A stretch of 64,000 bases of DNA, taken from Diploptera punctata (taxonomy: Eukaryota > Arthropoda > Insecta > Blattodea > Blaberidae). Where the stretch lies: contig JASPKZ010010239.1 in the NCBI GenBank assembly GCA_030220185.1, positions 1,754,001-1,818,000 of the forward strand. Direction: 5' to 3'. The notes below the pieces were generated by a model. The model saw only the letters and a list, made by a program, of their open reading frames with translations, was not told the DNA's origin and did no database searches. A program made the translations under genes and the position numbers. This document shows, one piece after another, positions 20,446-31,517 of this stretch; position 1 is the first letter of the stretch; each line of letters opens with the position of its first letter.

Positions 20446-20952
20446 TTTAGAAATTAGCGACGATCGCGATATGCGAATATGTCCAGTGTGCGAGAGAGGT
20501 TTGAAGACGAGATACATATATTAGGAGAGTGTAAGGATTTAGAATATTGGAGGCGTCAGTTATTAGCGGAAAGATTTCTAAATTGAATTCGTGAAAGATT
20601 GGCATGCTACGAGTTAATGGTATGTCCAAAAAATTGGATAAACGTGGGTAACTTTCTGGACAAAACGCGGGATATAAGAACAACACACATCCATGAATAA
20701 ATGCACATTTAAGGAAATTGTAATAACATTAATTCTCATTAATTCTACATAACCAAATTAATGTTTAATGTTATTGTATTGTTATCTAATTGTAATATAA
20801 TTGTGTTTAAGTTATATTAATACCAAACATTAACTTATTATAACGAACTGTCAACAGCACTATGGCTTACCGCCCGTGCGACCCATATTTGTTAATAACA
20901 TTGTATGTATCTTACTTTTAGTGTAATAAAGTCCTACTACATATTACTTACT
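20446..20952 (+). pseudogene. LINE-D 3' end with zinc-knuckle C terminus
   Basis: The plus strand encodes RDMRICPVCERG, then after a one-base shift EDEIHILGECKDLEYWRRQL and on to HIHE and a stop. The C-x2-C...H-x4-C arrangement is the C-terminal zinc knuckle common in non-LTR retrotransposon polymerases, thought to bind nucleic acid. The 3' UTR ends TTTAGTGTAATAAAGTCCTAC. The same UTR occurs inverted at 60746-60975. The body is missing and an additional stop follows ERFLN. Confidence 0.65.
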
Positions 20953-21262
20953 TACTCACTAGGACTATCGAACCCGTAGGTTCATGGCCGCACGGACATA
21001 AGCTCTCCATACATCCCTATCCTGAGCTAATGCTTTCCAATCATTCCCTGTATAATCTACTTCCCTCAAATCATAGTTAATGTTATTCTCCCACCTCATT
21101 CTTGGTCTACCAACTGGGCGTTTTCCCTCTGACTTTCCTACAAGAAGCTTCCATGCAAGTCTTTCATTCCCCATACGTGCAACATGTCCTGCCCGTCGCA
21201 ATCTACGAGACTTAACTGTTCTTATTATATCCGGCTTCCTATAAAGACCATATTAGTGAACT
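20946..21262 (-). pseudogene. LINE-A 3' end, intact C-terminal frame
   Basis: A 78-codon minus-strand frame contains RRAGHVARMGNERLAWKLLV, then GRPRMRWENNINYDLREVD, then NDWKALAQDRDVWRAYVRAA. It stops shortly before the 3' end, where ACTTACTTACT on the plus strand is the tetranucleotide tail. This tail segment follows the RT domain in the family. The 5' truncation is at about 21262, and only an ambiguous short target duplication (CTACAT-like) is seen. The basic GRPR..W motif probably helps bind nucleic acid, but this is inference. Confidence 0.8.
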
Positions 21263-21308
21263 ACATTATCTGCATGGGGAAACACAATATAATAATAATA
21301 ATAATAAT

Positions 21309-21541
21309 AATTAAGTCTCGATTACTGCGATGGCTAAGACATGTGGTACAAAAGGTGAATGAAAGGCATAATGGAAACTTCTAGTAGGAAAACAAGAGGG
21401 AAATCGCTTTCAAGGTAGCCAAGATTGAGATGGCAAAATAACATTAACCATGATTTGAAGGATGTAAATAAAACAGGAATTAATTAAAATAATTTTCTCA
21501 AGTTAGCTTGTGTCCGAGCGGCCATGATACCCAGAGTTCGA
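21309..21541 (+). pseudogene. LINE-A 3' end, opposite orientation, decayed
   Basis: AAGTCTCGATTACTGCGATGG, AGACATGTGGTACAAA, TAACATTAACCATGATTTGAAG and GCTTGTGTCCGAGCGGCCATG match LINE-A read on the plus strand. With the copy at 20946-21262 it forms a head-to-head pair of LINE-A ends about 50 bp apart. Confidence 0.65.
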
Positions 21542-22362
21542 TGGTGCAATTTAGTTGGTTTATTATGTCCCCTATAAAGCCCGGTAGACGTGGGGCATTT
21601 AAGAATATTCACAAAGAGAGAGTTATCACCAAGAGAACAGGAGAGGAAATGACTGTTATGAAAATTATCTTCCGAATATGTATGTATAGTATTTAGAAGG
21701 TCTCTGTATATTCCTAATATTTATTATTATGATTACATCATTTGTGCTGGAGATATATATATATATATATATATATCACACCACACGGATGTATTACATA
21801 GAGGCATATGTATTTTATTTTTACTTTATGTTGAGTTGTCCGAAATCTTTGGTTATATCTCCTGTAAAATATTTGGCATACAGTATAATAATAGGGTGTA
21901 GGACTATATCTCAAACCCGCAGCCTGGTCGAACTTTCCTTGATTTTATTTTTCTGTGGCAAATTAAATTGAAATTGGATCTTTTTTCATTGACGCGAAGC
22001 TATCTTTAAAAATATCCCCATACCACTACAGATTTTGAAACAAAGCATTCAACAACTTTCAAGTAAAATGCTTAATAACTGAGAAACTATCTCTCTCACT
22101 GGATTCCATACAGTGATTTTGTATGAATTTAAAACTAATATTAAATTCTTATGATAATACAAAAGATCTTAATTCATCTTTTGTAGGATATTTACTTTGT
22201 AATCCCCAATTTAGTCATCACTTCATATACAGTAGTTCCTCACTATATCCATCGTGTTAGAAATTTCTTCCTCCTCTCCTTTACTTACTGCTGTTCTAAT
22301 AATGTTGTTAGCACATTTTCCTACTTTAACTCTCCTCAGTATATCAATGTGTCCTTCCATTA
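21542..22362. other. No gene recognised, one (AT)n tract
   Basis: A (TA)n microsatellite lies at 21752-21776. The remainder is AT-rich with no supported feature. Confidence 0.5.
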
Positions 22363-22370
22363 TTCATTAC

Positions 22371-22957
22371 TAAGGGGCGGATTCCTATGACATGACATAA
22401 TTTTACCAAAGCCTATATTCTAAGCTTCACGTAAGTAAAAACATTTATATATGCCTTATTATTAAGATTAAGTGGATTTTATTGGGTCTGAAAAGTCATA
22501 TTTCTCACTTTTTCAGATATTTGGTCATACTTCTGCTTATTTCTATGATAAAGGCATATTTTGGTCATATTTTGGGTTTTTTAATAGTCTAGTCAACAGG
22601 CGATTGGAAATAACCAACATTGTATCTGTATAAGAATCATGAGTTTCACAGTTCACTTGTTTCGAAGGTTTCTGTTAACAGGTAGCAAACGTTTGCACTG
22701 GACAATACAAGAAGATTTTCTTTTTCTTATGATACAATTGAAAATGTGTATGAATGAACAATTAATACAGTATGGGTAAAATTTAATTAAATTATAAGGC
22801 CATATTTTTGTCTTTTTTAGGTCATATTTTACCTTTTTAGGTCATAAATACATGCATATTTTATATTTTTAGGTCATAAATACATGCATATTTTCTATTT
22901 TTAGGTAATAAATACATGCATATTTTCTATTTTTAGGTCATAGAAATCCGCCCCTTA
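22371..22957. mobile_element. hAT-type non-autonomous element
   Basis: Terminal repeats TAAGGGGCGGATT and AATCCGCCCCTTA face each other, continuing with one mismatch to CTATGAC. TTCATTAC flanks both ends (22363-22370 and 22958-22965), an 8-bp target duplication as expected for hAT elements. There is no transposase in the 587 bp. The right end holds a minisatellite of ~33 bp (TTTTTAGGTCATAAATACATG-type unit, three to four copies) at about 22838-22940. Confidence 0.85.
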
Positions 22958-22965
22958 TTCATTAC

Positions 22966-23658
22966 TTTCATAGATTTCTTGACTACCCATTTTTTAACTA
23001 CTACCCCCATAATAAACAAACCTTAAATAGCAAGGCACTTTAGTTTAATTATTTTAATAACTACCGGCAGCTGATTGCCACGCGTTTTTATCAGATATTT
23101 ATTTAACCAAATTGTGTCGTTCTTCATATATTTAAGAAAAATTCTAACTGAACTATACATGTATTTACCTTTATTGCATTTTACTTTCGACTTCTACTAA
23201 GGCTAACAGCTATTATAACCCGGCTTGTTTATTTGCATTTTACATCATTATCCCAGGTAAATTAAAATGGTTTTACTTGATCCATTACTGTTATTTCCAA
23301 TAAATATTTGTGCACGTAACGGAGAATAAACTTTGAATGCTATAACTTTTATTTTATTTACAGATACCTAGTAGCTATTCATAAATTAGCCAGATACTAT
23401 ATTCATAGGATTATTATAATTTATCTTCAGTAGTAGCAAGGACCACTTGATTGGCGACAAATACACGAGCAAACAATAATGGTGGTTATTGGAAATCGAG
23501 GGTTTAAAACATTATTCCAGTGATTTGCAATATCGTCTATAAATATGTGAGAAAATACACAGATTTCTGCTCTGCGTATTCTTTCCATGACATTCTTTAA
23601 GTATCGCCATTTCATAATATAATTAAAAATGAAATATATCAACTTTAGTAGTATGAAC

Positions 23659-23703
<45 letters not shown>

Positions 23704-24060
23704 AGAGACAGACAGACAGAAACGAGAAATTTTCAGTGATGTCACATGTGTTTGTTTTCCAGAAATTAGTATAGCGTGAAGTATTGTAGTAAACTTGGGA
23801 ACAAAAATGTTGTAATGGGTATTATTTTGGAAGTACCTCCTGAATGCAAATTTAATAAAGACACTTGAATTATATCGACTTCAAATTGTAGGCCTAAAAT
23901 AGGTACAATTTTGCTTCTAACGAAAATAAGTCACTGTAACTGTATCCGTTCATATATAACCTGTGGAAATTAAGTCTTCTAAACTACCAGATTACTACTA
24001 TCATTACAAGCAATGTTTGACTGAATTGTAGGTCGATATAGATAAAAAGAAAAGGATCAT
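22966..24060. other. No gene recognised, (TA)n tract
   Basis: A (TA)n microsatellite lies at 23664-23702 followed by a short GACA repeat. Nothing else is supported. Confidence 0.5.
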
Positions 24061-24092
24061 AGTGAATATTCACAACAACGTTTTATGTACCA

Positions 24093-24157
24093 AAATAATA
24101 ATAATAATAACGGTGATAATAATAATAATAATAATCATCATCATCATCATCATCAGA
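24093..24157. repeat. AAT and CAT microsatellites
   Basis: Two AAT stretches and a (CAT)n run. Another (AAT)n is at 24294-24327. Confidence 0.85.
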
Positions 24158-24179
24158 ATAAGTTCAAGATTCCCAAAAT

Positions 24180-24290
24180 TAATGACTATACATTCCAAAT
24201 GGTAGAGGAGATCGTGATAGACTAATGAAGAGATTTATGGATGGCTTTGAGCTCGGAACGGTCTACAATGGCCTAAAAATCGTTATGCTC
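24180..24290 (+). pseudogene. Possible LINE C-terminal remnant
   Basis: Around 24195 the plus strand reads NGRGDRDRLMKRFMDGFELG. This resembles the basic G-R-P-R-x-R-W-x-D tail of LINEs such as LINE-A. Short and weak. Confidence 0.3.
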
Positions 24291-24292
24291 AC

Positions 24293-24329
<37 letters not shown>

Positions 24330-24330
<1 letters not shown>

Positions 24331-25232
24331 TGTATCATATAGTATGCCGATGTGTGAGCAATCAGACATGAAGCTAGTAATTATAATATTGCACTGACAT
24401 GGTAAGACTTGCGGCACACTATGTGTTTAGCATTGATATATGAATGTATATGTATGCATGCTGTTCCCCCTCGCAGATAAAACATTAAAATGGTAAATCA
24501 CGGTGATATATATGTGTATGTGTACTAATGGTAATAAGGGGGGAGCCAATCATCCCTTCTCTTCCACATTACAATTAAATAGCAGCTCGCATATTGTAAC
24601 TAGTTTCCTGCACGTTTCATCATCGCTCTCAGAATGGTTGCATTTCATTTGTAAATAACATATATTTTAAACATAAAAAGCCCATCACGCAGGAACTAAG
24701 TGAAATATACAAGCAGCCCAATTTATACTTCGATTTTGTTAGTGTACGGAATATATCTTTTATTAACAAAGTACAATTTTTCAAATTTAATTCTAGCAAA
24801 ATCCTCGTTTTTATTTGTCTGATTTCACTGTATTTTAGAAAATACGTTTTTCGTTTTATTTAAATAGAATTTACTGAGTTTCGTTTGGAACACTTCAAAC
24901 TTGCGACAACTAAAACGATTTATAAATTCTCGTTTCAGAATAAATTCTACTCCATTATTCCGACTTTTCCGGTTAACAAACTAAACTTAATTTTTTAATC
25001 GATTGCTACATACCTAGTTTGGGCCCGAAAAAAATATGACTACCGCTTGAAAGTTAACACACACACACACACACATATAATATAATATAATTATTTTCTT
25101 TTGCCATGGTAAATTTTCTGTCTTTACTAGCGAGGTTCGAGGAAGGCATTTTTTTATTCAAAAATATCTTAATAAGAACAACCAAATCAGCTTCCAAACT
25201 CTTCTCTCAGTATCATATCTCCTGCTCATCCC
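24330..25232. other. No feature recognised
   Basis: AT-rich, with a short (CA)n near 25059-25074. Confidence 0.5.
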
Positions 25233-25372
25233 ACCTACGAGATTTAACTGTTCCAATCAGATTTGGTTTCTCATAAAGATTCTGTAGGGTACTGTTATGT
25301 AGTTTTTTTCCCCCATTCACCTGTCTCTTCTCTGTTTGGTCCAAAGAAAAACTTATTATCAAAATATGTCCT

Positions 25373-25639
25373 GGTAATAAAAGATTCCGGGCTATGTGGC
25401 CGTGGTCTATAACTGGCGTTTCTTCCAGACGTTTCTCCCTCAACTGCGGAGGGCATCTTCAGTGGCGAGCGCTTCCAGCTGTTGCTTCCCTGTCGTAGAC
25501 TCGACTGCGGCCACTGAAGATGCCCTCCGCAGTTGAGGGAGAAACGTTCTGGAAGAAACGCCAATTATAGACCACGGCCACATAGCCCGGAATCTTTTAT
25601 TACCATGATTACCGGCCGTGAAAGCCTGCATTCCACTAT
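25373..25639. mobile_element. PLE-3: foldback element inserted in LINE-A
   Basis: Arms 25372-25466 and 25510-25605 are near-perfect reverse complements (one single-base indel) around a 43-nt loop. An extra 34 bp lies at the right end. AAAATATGTCCT occurs at 25361-25372 and 25640-25651, a 12-bp target duplication. Sequence type and the CTGAAGA...GAAA motif in each arm link it to PLE-1 and PLE-2. No protein is encoded. Open frames across the arms are symmetric by-products. Confidence 0.75.
25514..25544 (+). other. Hammerhead-core-like hairpin motif of PLE-3
   Basis: CTGAAGA, T, stem arms GCCCTC and GAGGGA (five pairs plus a G-A at the base), loop CGCAGTT, then GAAA. The inverted copy is at 25432-25462. 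Compare PLE-1 and PLE-2, which have different stem sequences. Confidence 0.5.
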
Positions 25640-25747
25640 AAAATATGTCCTATTTGTAATCAGCTCTCCTCTCTCAAAGTAATATGCCAAATCAAGGCTG
25701 CACGTAGAAAAGCTCTCGAACGTTCCCATTCTTATATGTTCAGTTTA

Positions 25748-26049
25748 ACCAGCCTCATGGGCTAGTGGTCAGTGTTCCTGACTACTGTCCATGAGGTCCC
25801 GGGTTCGATTCCCGATCAAATCATAGGAATGTTTCCTTAAAGGGAATCATTCCTGTGGTTGTCCATGATCCGGAATTTAGGTTAAGTTTAGGTTAAGAAC
25901 TCTCCTGGAAATTCATTATCATATCATCGGGGTAACGTAACACCGCCTTCTAGGTGCACCAACTTCAGAAGTGGGTTACAATTAAGTCAATGCCAGGAGA
26001 GAACACCACAAATATCGAAACGACAACCTGCGGCAATGAATAAAAAATA
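25748..26049 (+). mobile_element. SINE-B copy, full length
   Basis: The head GCCTCATGGGCTAGTGGTCA has B box GGGTTCGATTCCC. The body is AATCATTCCTGTGGTTGTCC and TTAGGTTAAG repeats. The tail has GGGGTAACGTAACACCGCC and GTGGGTTACAATTAAGTCA. It is flanked by TATGTTCAGTTTA and TATATTCAGTTTA, a 13-bp target duplication with one mismatch. It landed in LINE-A sequence just downstream of PLE-3. Confidence 0.8.
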
Positions 26050-26059
26050 TATATTCAGT

Positions 26060-26320
26060 TTATTTTTTTTTAGAGAATTTGGGATGATATGAGTCCCTAT
26101 ACCGGTAATTAATAATAACATGCATTTCTATAGATGATCCTGTGTTTAATTTCTTTAGAATCTTGTTCCTGTTTGTAATTGTACTTGCTCTCAGGTATTT
26201 GAGTTCAGCTACTTCTTCAACAGTTCCTTCATTTGTCATTAACTATCAATTTCCGTTAAATAATGAATATCTACTTATGGCAATATATTTAGTTTATTGA
26301 TATTTTCTTCCAGTCCAAAT
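26060..26320 (-). pseudogene. LINE RT thumb remnant
   Basis: The minus strand reads EGTVEEVAELKYLRASTITN followed by a helical stretch. This matches the F-K-Y-L-G-x-x-x-T segment after the RT palm of LINEs with a C-terminal GRPR tail. It is short, with the rest decayed. Confidence 0.45.
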
Positions 26321-27239
26321 TTATATTAGATATAGGACGTAGGCTACAAAACGCCACATGGGTGATTTTATGTTTGTGTGTGAGATTTATTAACAAATTC
26401 TAAAAAAATATATATATATTCATATCTACTTTTTTGTAACAAATGTAGGGTACTGTGTAACAAAGGTATGTCCATATTTGTCGATTTGAGAAAATATATT
26501 TGAAAGATTCTCTTAGAAGAATAGATCAGTTACGTCACTCATACAAATTTGAAGTTATAATATTATTACTTTTAAATTACGAGATTGTAAATCGGACTTA
26601 TAGTTGAAATTTATGTTTTCTCTTTTCCATATGTGATTTTTCGCCCGAGGTAAGTTTATAAGTTTATTAATTGTCACAATCAATTTTTTCGGCCAAACGC
26701 AATGTTCATCTGATAGTACATTCAACGTCTGCAGCAGGGGTTTGAATTAGAAAAAAAGGAAAATTCTAGTTTTTTTTTTCGACACGCGTCAACTACTTTC
26801 TGGGATACTATGAAAAATATTCCTGCTCAATGCATAATAACATGTTCTATACACCCTTAATTCAATGGTGTGTGTATATAGTAATTATTTTATGCCAGTT
26901 CCTATATGTTTTTGTCATATTATACAAATGATGCTAGTTATATTTGTTCGTAAATTATACTATTGAAATAATGCTAAACGATTAATTACTTTGTTACAGA
27001 AATTATGTTTTCGCTCAATAATATATCTACTATTTTTAAAAGACATATATAGAATCATGGATTTAATTCCATAACTATTATACAGCGATATCAATTGTGT
27101 TAACTTTGTTTTCTTTGATGCAATCTACAAAGTCGAATAGTTTAACAATAAACCAAAAAAAATATCAATATACTCATATTCTCCTCCACATCTCTCTGTT
27201 ATTCTAATCTCCATCGTCCAATGCATTTTCCTTCATACT
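26321..27239. other. No feature recognised
   Basis: AT-rich. Nothing supported. Confidence 0.45.
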
Positions 27240-28330
27240 GCTTAAAACACCATCAATTTACGTTTATGTTGGCCGACCTCTTCTTCTTCTTCTTCTACCA
27301 GGAGGCACCCATGTAAGTGTTTTTTTTTTTCGGAAATCTATCTTCATTCACTCTTTTTAAATGAATATACCATTCTTTTTTTTAATGATATCCACAATTA
27401 AAGTTTGAACATTCATATTTTGTTTGATTACAAGTTTATTATTTGATCCGTTATAGGAATTCCAGCTGAATGCCTCTAAAAATCAATTTTTGTTCAACTT
27501 AATTTACTTATTTTTCTTGTATTTAATTTCCATGTTTTTTCACCATACGTTATTGCACTCCTTATTGTTGTATTAAAATATTTTTTTTAGTTCTTATATT
27601 CTGATCCCATGAAACATCATTTAATTTTATATTTCGGATTTACTTTTATTTATCCTCTCATTAACTTCAGCATCATGGTTCCCGTCTGCAATCATTTTTG
27701 TCCGCAAATGTACACATTCGTTACCTTCATTTATTTGTGTCCATCTTCTACAGCCACGTCTTTTGATTGATTTCCTATTACCATATAGGTACTTCGTTTT
27801 GTCCAAATTATCTTTAACCTTAACATTTTAATTCCTCCTTCAGCTTTCTTTCTTTGTCATATCATATAAACCCTCGTAATCTTTTATTTTCAGTAGTTGA
27901 ACATCAGCAAATAGCAACGAATGGATTAACGAGATTCCCTATGTCCCAATCTACTATACAACGAACCATATGTGAACATTAGTTTTTCCACTATAAAGGC
28001 GTTTTGTTGATATATTTTAAATAGTGTTGACGATAAAAAACAGGCTTGATTCAAAGCTTTAGTAAATCCAAAACCAGATGTAATATTTTTGCCTATTTTT
28101 CTCTAGAGTTGAATTCATAAAACAACATTTTTATTGCCAGGATGATAATTATGTTTATTTATTTTTATTGTGTGTAAAACTTTCCAATATTTAATCAGTG
28201 GATCATTGTCGTATTTATTTTTTAAATCAATAAAAATAGGTGAATTAGTTGTTGGAACGTGTATTCTTTCTCAATTTTCTTTTAAGCTAAATATGTGTAA
28301 TTGATGAATCGACCTTTTTTGAAACTTGAC
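27240..28330 (-). pseudogene. Ancient LINE reverse transcriptase remnant
   Basis: From right to left the minus strand shows a palm strand (IDLKNKYDNDPLIKYWKVLH for FxDFxKAFD..), then FTKALNQACFLSSTLFKIY, the counterpart of RQGCxLSPxLFNIY. Next is a decayed YADD region, then thumb text with EDGHK/QINEGNE and INKS, and RSAITYGEKTWKLNTRK, equivalent to the R-x-x-x-x-Y-G-x-E-x-W segment. Order and spacing match LINE-B. The invariant G of QGC is A, and there are many stops and shifts. This is one of the oldest LINEs in the window. Confidence 0.6.
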
Positions 28331-28731
28331 TATTTTTCTGTTTACACTTTTCTATATTATTCTTTGACACTATGTAAGAAAGTTAATAATATGATATAAA
28401 TACTTATAATTGCAATACATCACATAACAAAAAAATAAAACATTCTACAAATTGTTGTATTGCAACCATTAATTAATTTGCCATTTAAATATTAGTATAT
28501 TATTCAAGTCTTGTACTATATTTATATTCTGTTGATGGTGTTTTCACAGTACATTTTTATAAATTTCACACATATATTTCTTTGACTTCTTATGTAGTAA
28601 ATATATAATTCATATATTCCAATAATTTGGAATATCATCTTCAGTCATACATCTTTCACAAAGAATTAATTATTTACAAATTGGAGCAATAGTTTAAAGT
28701 TGCGACTAAAACCTCGATAAATGTATATATA
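28331..28731. other. AT-rich spacer
   Basis: Nothing recognised. Confidence 0.45.
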
Positions 28732-28735
28732 CTTC

Positions 28736-29442
28736 AGGGGGTGATGGGTGAAAAATTGACATTTCAGATCGAAATTGGCATTTCTTGTTTTTTGTACTAA
28801 AAAATAGCCTATACTCTAATGTATATGTTGGCAAAGTTTCAGATGCCTATAAAGATTCTAAGTGCCCTAAAGTGCTGATTAGGCCTGTATGTTACATATT
28901 GTATTTAAACTGTATGCAAATCTTAAAACTTGTTTTTTCCACACTTTTATTTTCACTGCATTTTTGTACAATCAAAATTGAATGGAATTCACAAATTTTG
29001 TCCTAGAAGGTTCAAATGTTTACTGAATGTCCTAAACACAATGCGTAACACGGCAGTGCATGGATTTCAATGAGTGAAGTAATATTTTATGAAATAAGAA
29101 ATAAAATGTATGCAATTATTTTTTTTGTAATTTCACGCATGAAGTACAACATTACTTTTTTTCTCCCTTTGTATTCACATTATAAGAATTCTAATGCATG
29201 ATGTTTTTCTAAATATTTGAGGGGTCATGTAAAGAATCAGACATTTTACTAAAACATTGTGGAACCCATTTAATTATAATATATGCAATTTTTTTAATAT
29301 AATATTTAATAACTCATAAAATAAATGTCTCACAAGAATGAAACTTAAACATTATGAATCATGCACTAAATGTTTGTACAACAAATCAAGTCTCTAGCTC
29401 AAAAACATGTAGAAAATAGAAATTTCATCCATCGCCCCCCTT
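28736..29442. mobile_element. MITE-like element with imperfect TIRs
   Basis: The left end AGGGGGTGATGGGTGAAA and the right end (in reverse) AGGGGGGCGATGGATGAAA are inverted repeats of about 20 bp around some 700 bp of AT-rich, non-coding DNA. A target duplication is not certain. It lies about 470 bp upstream of the DUF7869 transposon, whose ends have a loosely similar G-run plus ATGG layout. Confidence 0.55.
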
Positions 29443-29910
29443 AATACAACGTCACACAACATTTTTCTGCGCTCCCTGAAATATCTTTGATGTCTGTTGT
29501 ATGGGCCAGAGAGCTAGATATTTGGCAATAGTTTCCTCCTTACACAATTCCGTATTCTGTAGTACACAGAACACGAGTGTAAGTGCAATGAATGAAAACG
29601 GTGCCCAACGTTTAAGGTCTCGCGCGCATGACGAAAACGAGTCCCCTTGTTGACATTGAGGTTGTGTCACAGATAGTGAAGATATACATTAGATCTGTAG
29701 TTAATATGTGCATCGAATTTTCAAGCACATTAGTCTAGTTCTCCATATGTGTGTGCTCCACTGCCATTTCAGTCTTTGAGTACCGCACGAGGCGTATGCA
29801 TGACATTTTGTAATCTATGTCAACATTTTTGCACCACGTTACGTAGGTGATGAGTTTCCATAGAATAGTGTAGGGTGAGTGAATGTTTTATTCTTGTATG
29901 TAGTATAATT
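29443..29910. other. Unassigned, GC-richer patch
   Basis: 29450-29670 is less AT-rich than its surroundings and has a 72-codon minus frame, but no motif is recognised. Confidence 0.4.
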
Positions 29911-31290
29911 GAAGGGGTCAATGGAAGAAGGGCCAATCCCACAATTTTGTGAATTGGAGAAAAATGCAATCAAAGTGTTTTTGCTGTAGAAACAAATCTA
30001 ATCAACTTTGGTATTTGAATTTTTAGGATCAGATATAGAACACTATTGGAAATATTCCTGCAAATATACAATACAAATAGGCAATAGGTATTGAAGAAAT
30101 AAATTACACAACTCACAACTTTAGTTTTAATGTCTACAAAAATGTCTAGAGGCACTTAACATCACTGTTTTCTTCGTTATCATATTCTGTCTTCAAATTT
30201 TGGTAGAAGCTGTGATGATTAGATGTAATGAACTTTAAAAGGGAAAGAATATCTTGAAGGTTTTTTTAATTCCTCTTCCATTGGTATATTTATTTGGGAA
30301 AAAAAGGTCTTGCAGTAAAGGTGCTCGTCCCTTTCCCCGCTGAAAACTTACAGTCTCCCAGTCACAAAGGTGTGTATGTATATTTGATCTCCACTTTGTG
30401 TCCTCCAGTAAACCTAAGAGCACTTGCCTTTGGAAAGTCCACTTTTCTTCCATCCATGGTTTTCTGGCGTTTGACGAGCTTTTCAGTCAGAGGCTTGAAA
30501 GACATAAAATCATTCTTTCCCATTTCAAGCACCTCAAATGGTTTGGTCGTACGAGATTTTCTTAAATGGACCATCCAATCTTGTGGTGTGAACAACTGAG
30601 TTTTTCTTTCAGTTTTTCTATCAGACCAAAATCGGCATCGCAGGGAAGAAAGGTGTGTCCTGGAACCAGAAAACGATACTCAATTTCTTCAAACCACTGC
30701 AGCTGGACCATGTAGATGAAAAGACTCATAATAACAAAGTTTTCGTTTTGTCCAGCACACGAATCACTGACCTTCTTGTTTACAACTTTGCCTTCTCTGT
30801 TCACATATTCTTGTCCTTGAGCCTTCAAAGCCTTTCTTTTATTATCTTTCCATTTTTTAATACTCTTTCGTTTTTTTGACTTTCCTTCATTCAAAGAGCT
30901 ATATTTATTATAAATATCACTATTATTTTCCATATTACTCATAGAATTACATTTTTAAGTCAGCCATGATTGTTTACTAGCAACCACTTAGAAAACAAAC
31001 ATGTAATTGGAGCTAAACAACAAGATAGCGACCACATGGCCAATCCGAATAAGGCTTACAACCCTCTTAGGGTAACTGAGAAGGCATTGAGGGATTGGCC
31101 CTACTTCCACCAAGAAGCTGCAGAGTTCATCCTCCATCACTTTTTATGTTTAAATTTACATGGTGTTGGGCATATCCCACAATCAATTTAGTTCAAGGAG
31201 TAAATACTAAATGGCACTAGCTTACACATTAGTCAGAAAACTCATTTTTCATGGAGGAGTGGGATTGGCCCTTCTTCCACTAACCCCTTC
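29911..31290 (-). mobile_element. TIR transposon carrying a DUF7869-type transposase relic
   Basis: The left end GAAGGGGTCAATGGAAGAAG and the right end in reverse GAAGGGGTTAGTGGAAGAAG both continue into GGCCAATCCCAC, giving 32-bp inverted repeats with two mismatches. AATT lies outside both ends and may be a 4-bp target duplication or part of the repeats. A subterminal copy of the repeat core, GGATTGGCCCTACTTCCACC, lies at 31092. The only gene inside is the broken DUF7869-like frame on the minus strand. I cannot assign the superfamily. Confidence 0.7.
30146..30942 (-). pseudogene. DUF7869-type (RNase H-like) transposase, internally deleted
   Basis: The N terminus has the basic KKRKSIKKWKDNKRKALKAQ block typical of the start of these proteins. 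It then jumps straight into SDSCAGQNENFVIMSLFIYM and RFLVPGHTFLPCDADFGLIE, the most conserved DUF7869 blocks. After a one-base shift it continues with DWM..FEVLEMGKNDFMSFKPL and LVKRQKTMDGRKVDF, and ends near SNHHSFYQNLKTEYDNEEN. Several hundred central residues, including the first catalytic part, are missing, so it is a deletion derivative plus at least two frameshifts. Homology is by recognition of motif order. The mobilising role is inferred from the flanking TIRs. Confidence 0.65.
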
Positions 31291-31517
31291 AATTGCGTTG
31301 TGTGAGGGATTATTATAAAGAGAAATGAGAATGTAGAACCCAATGCCAGTAACAACTATACTCCTGTCGAAAAGCACCAAAGGGATTCAATGCTTAACGT
31401 CCCTAGCCGGCAGTCAAATTGCTATCAACAATACTATATGATTTCTCAACATAACACTGGAGCAGAGAGTCATATCTAAGAAATATCATTTTTTTTGAGG
31501 AGAGGTTTACAATGAAT

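Larger units (their letters stand above)
25233..25740 (-). pseudogene. LINE-A fragment split by PLE-3
   Basis: CCTACGAGATTTAACTGTTCC, TTTGGTTTCTCATAAAGATTC and CACCTGTCTCTTCTCTGTTTGG match the LINE-A RT-thumb region in reverse. The match runs to about 25372 and resumes at 25640 with TTTGTAATCAGCTCTCCTCTC. The foldback between them is flanked by a 12-bp duplication. The 3' tail of the LINE is absent. Confidence 0.7.

Noticed and set aside
25213..25631. Three overlapping open frames with similar peptides on the minus strand
   Set aside because: They arise from the symmetric arms of PLE-3.
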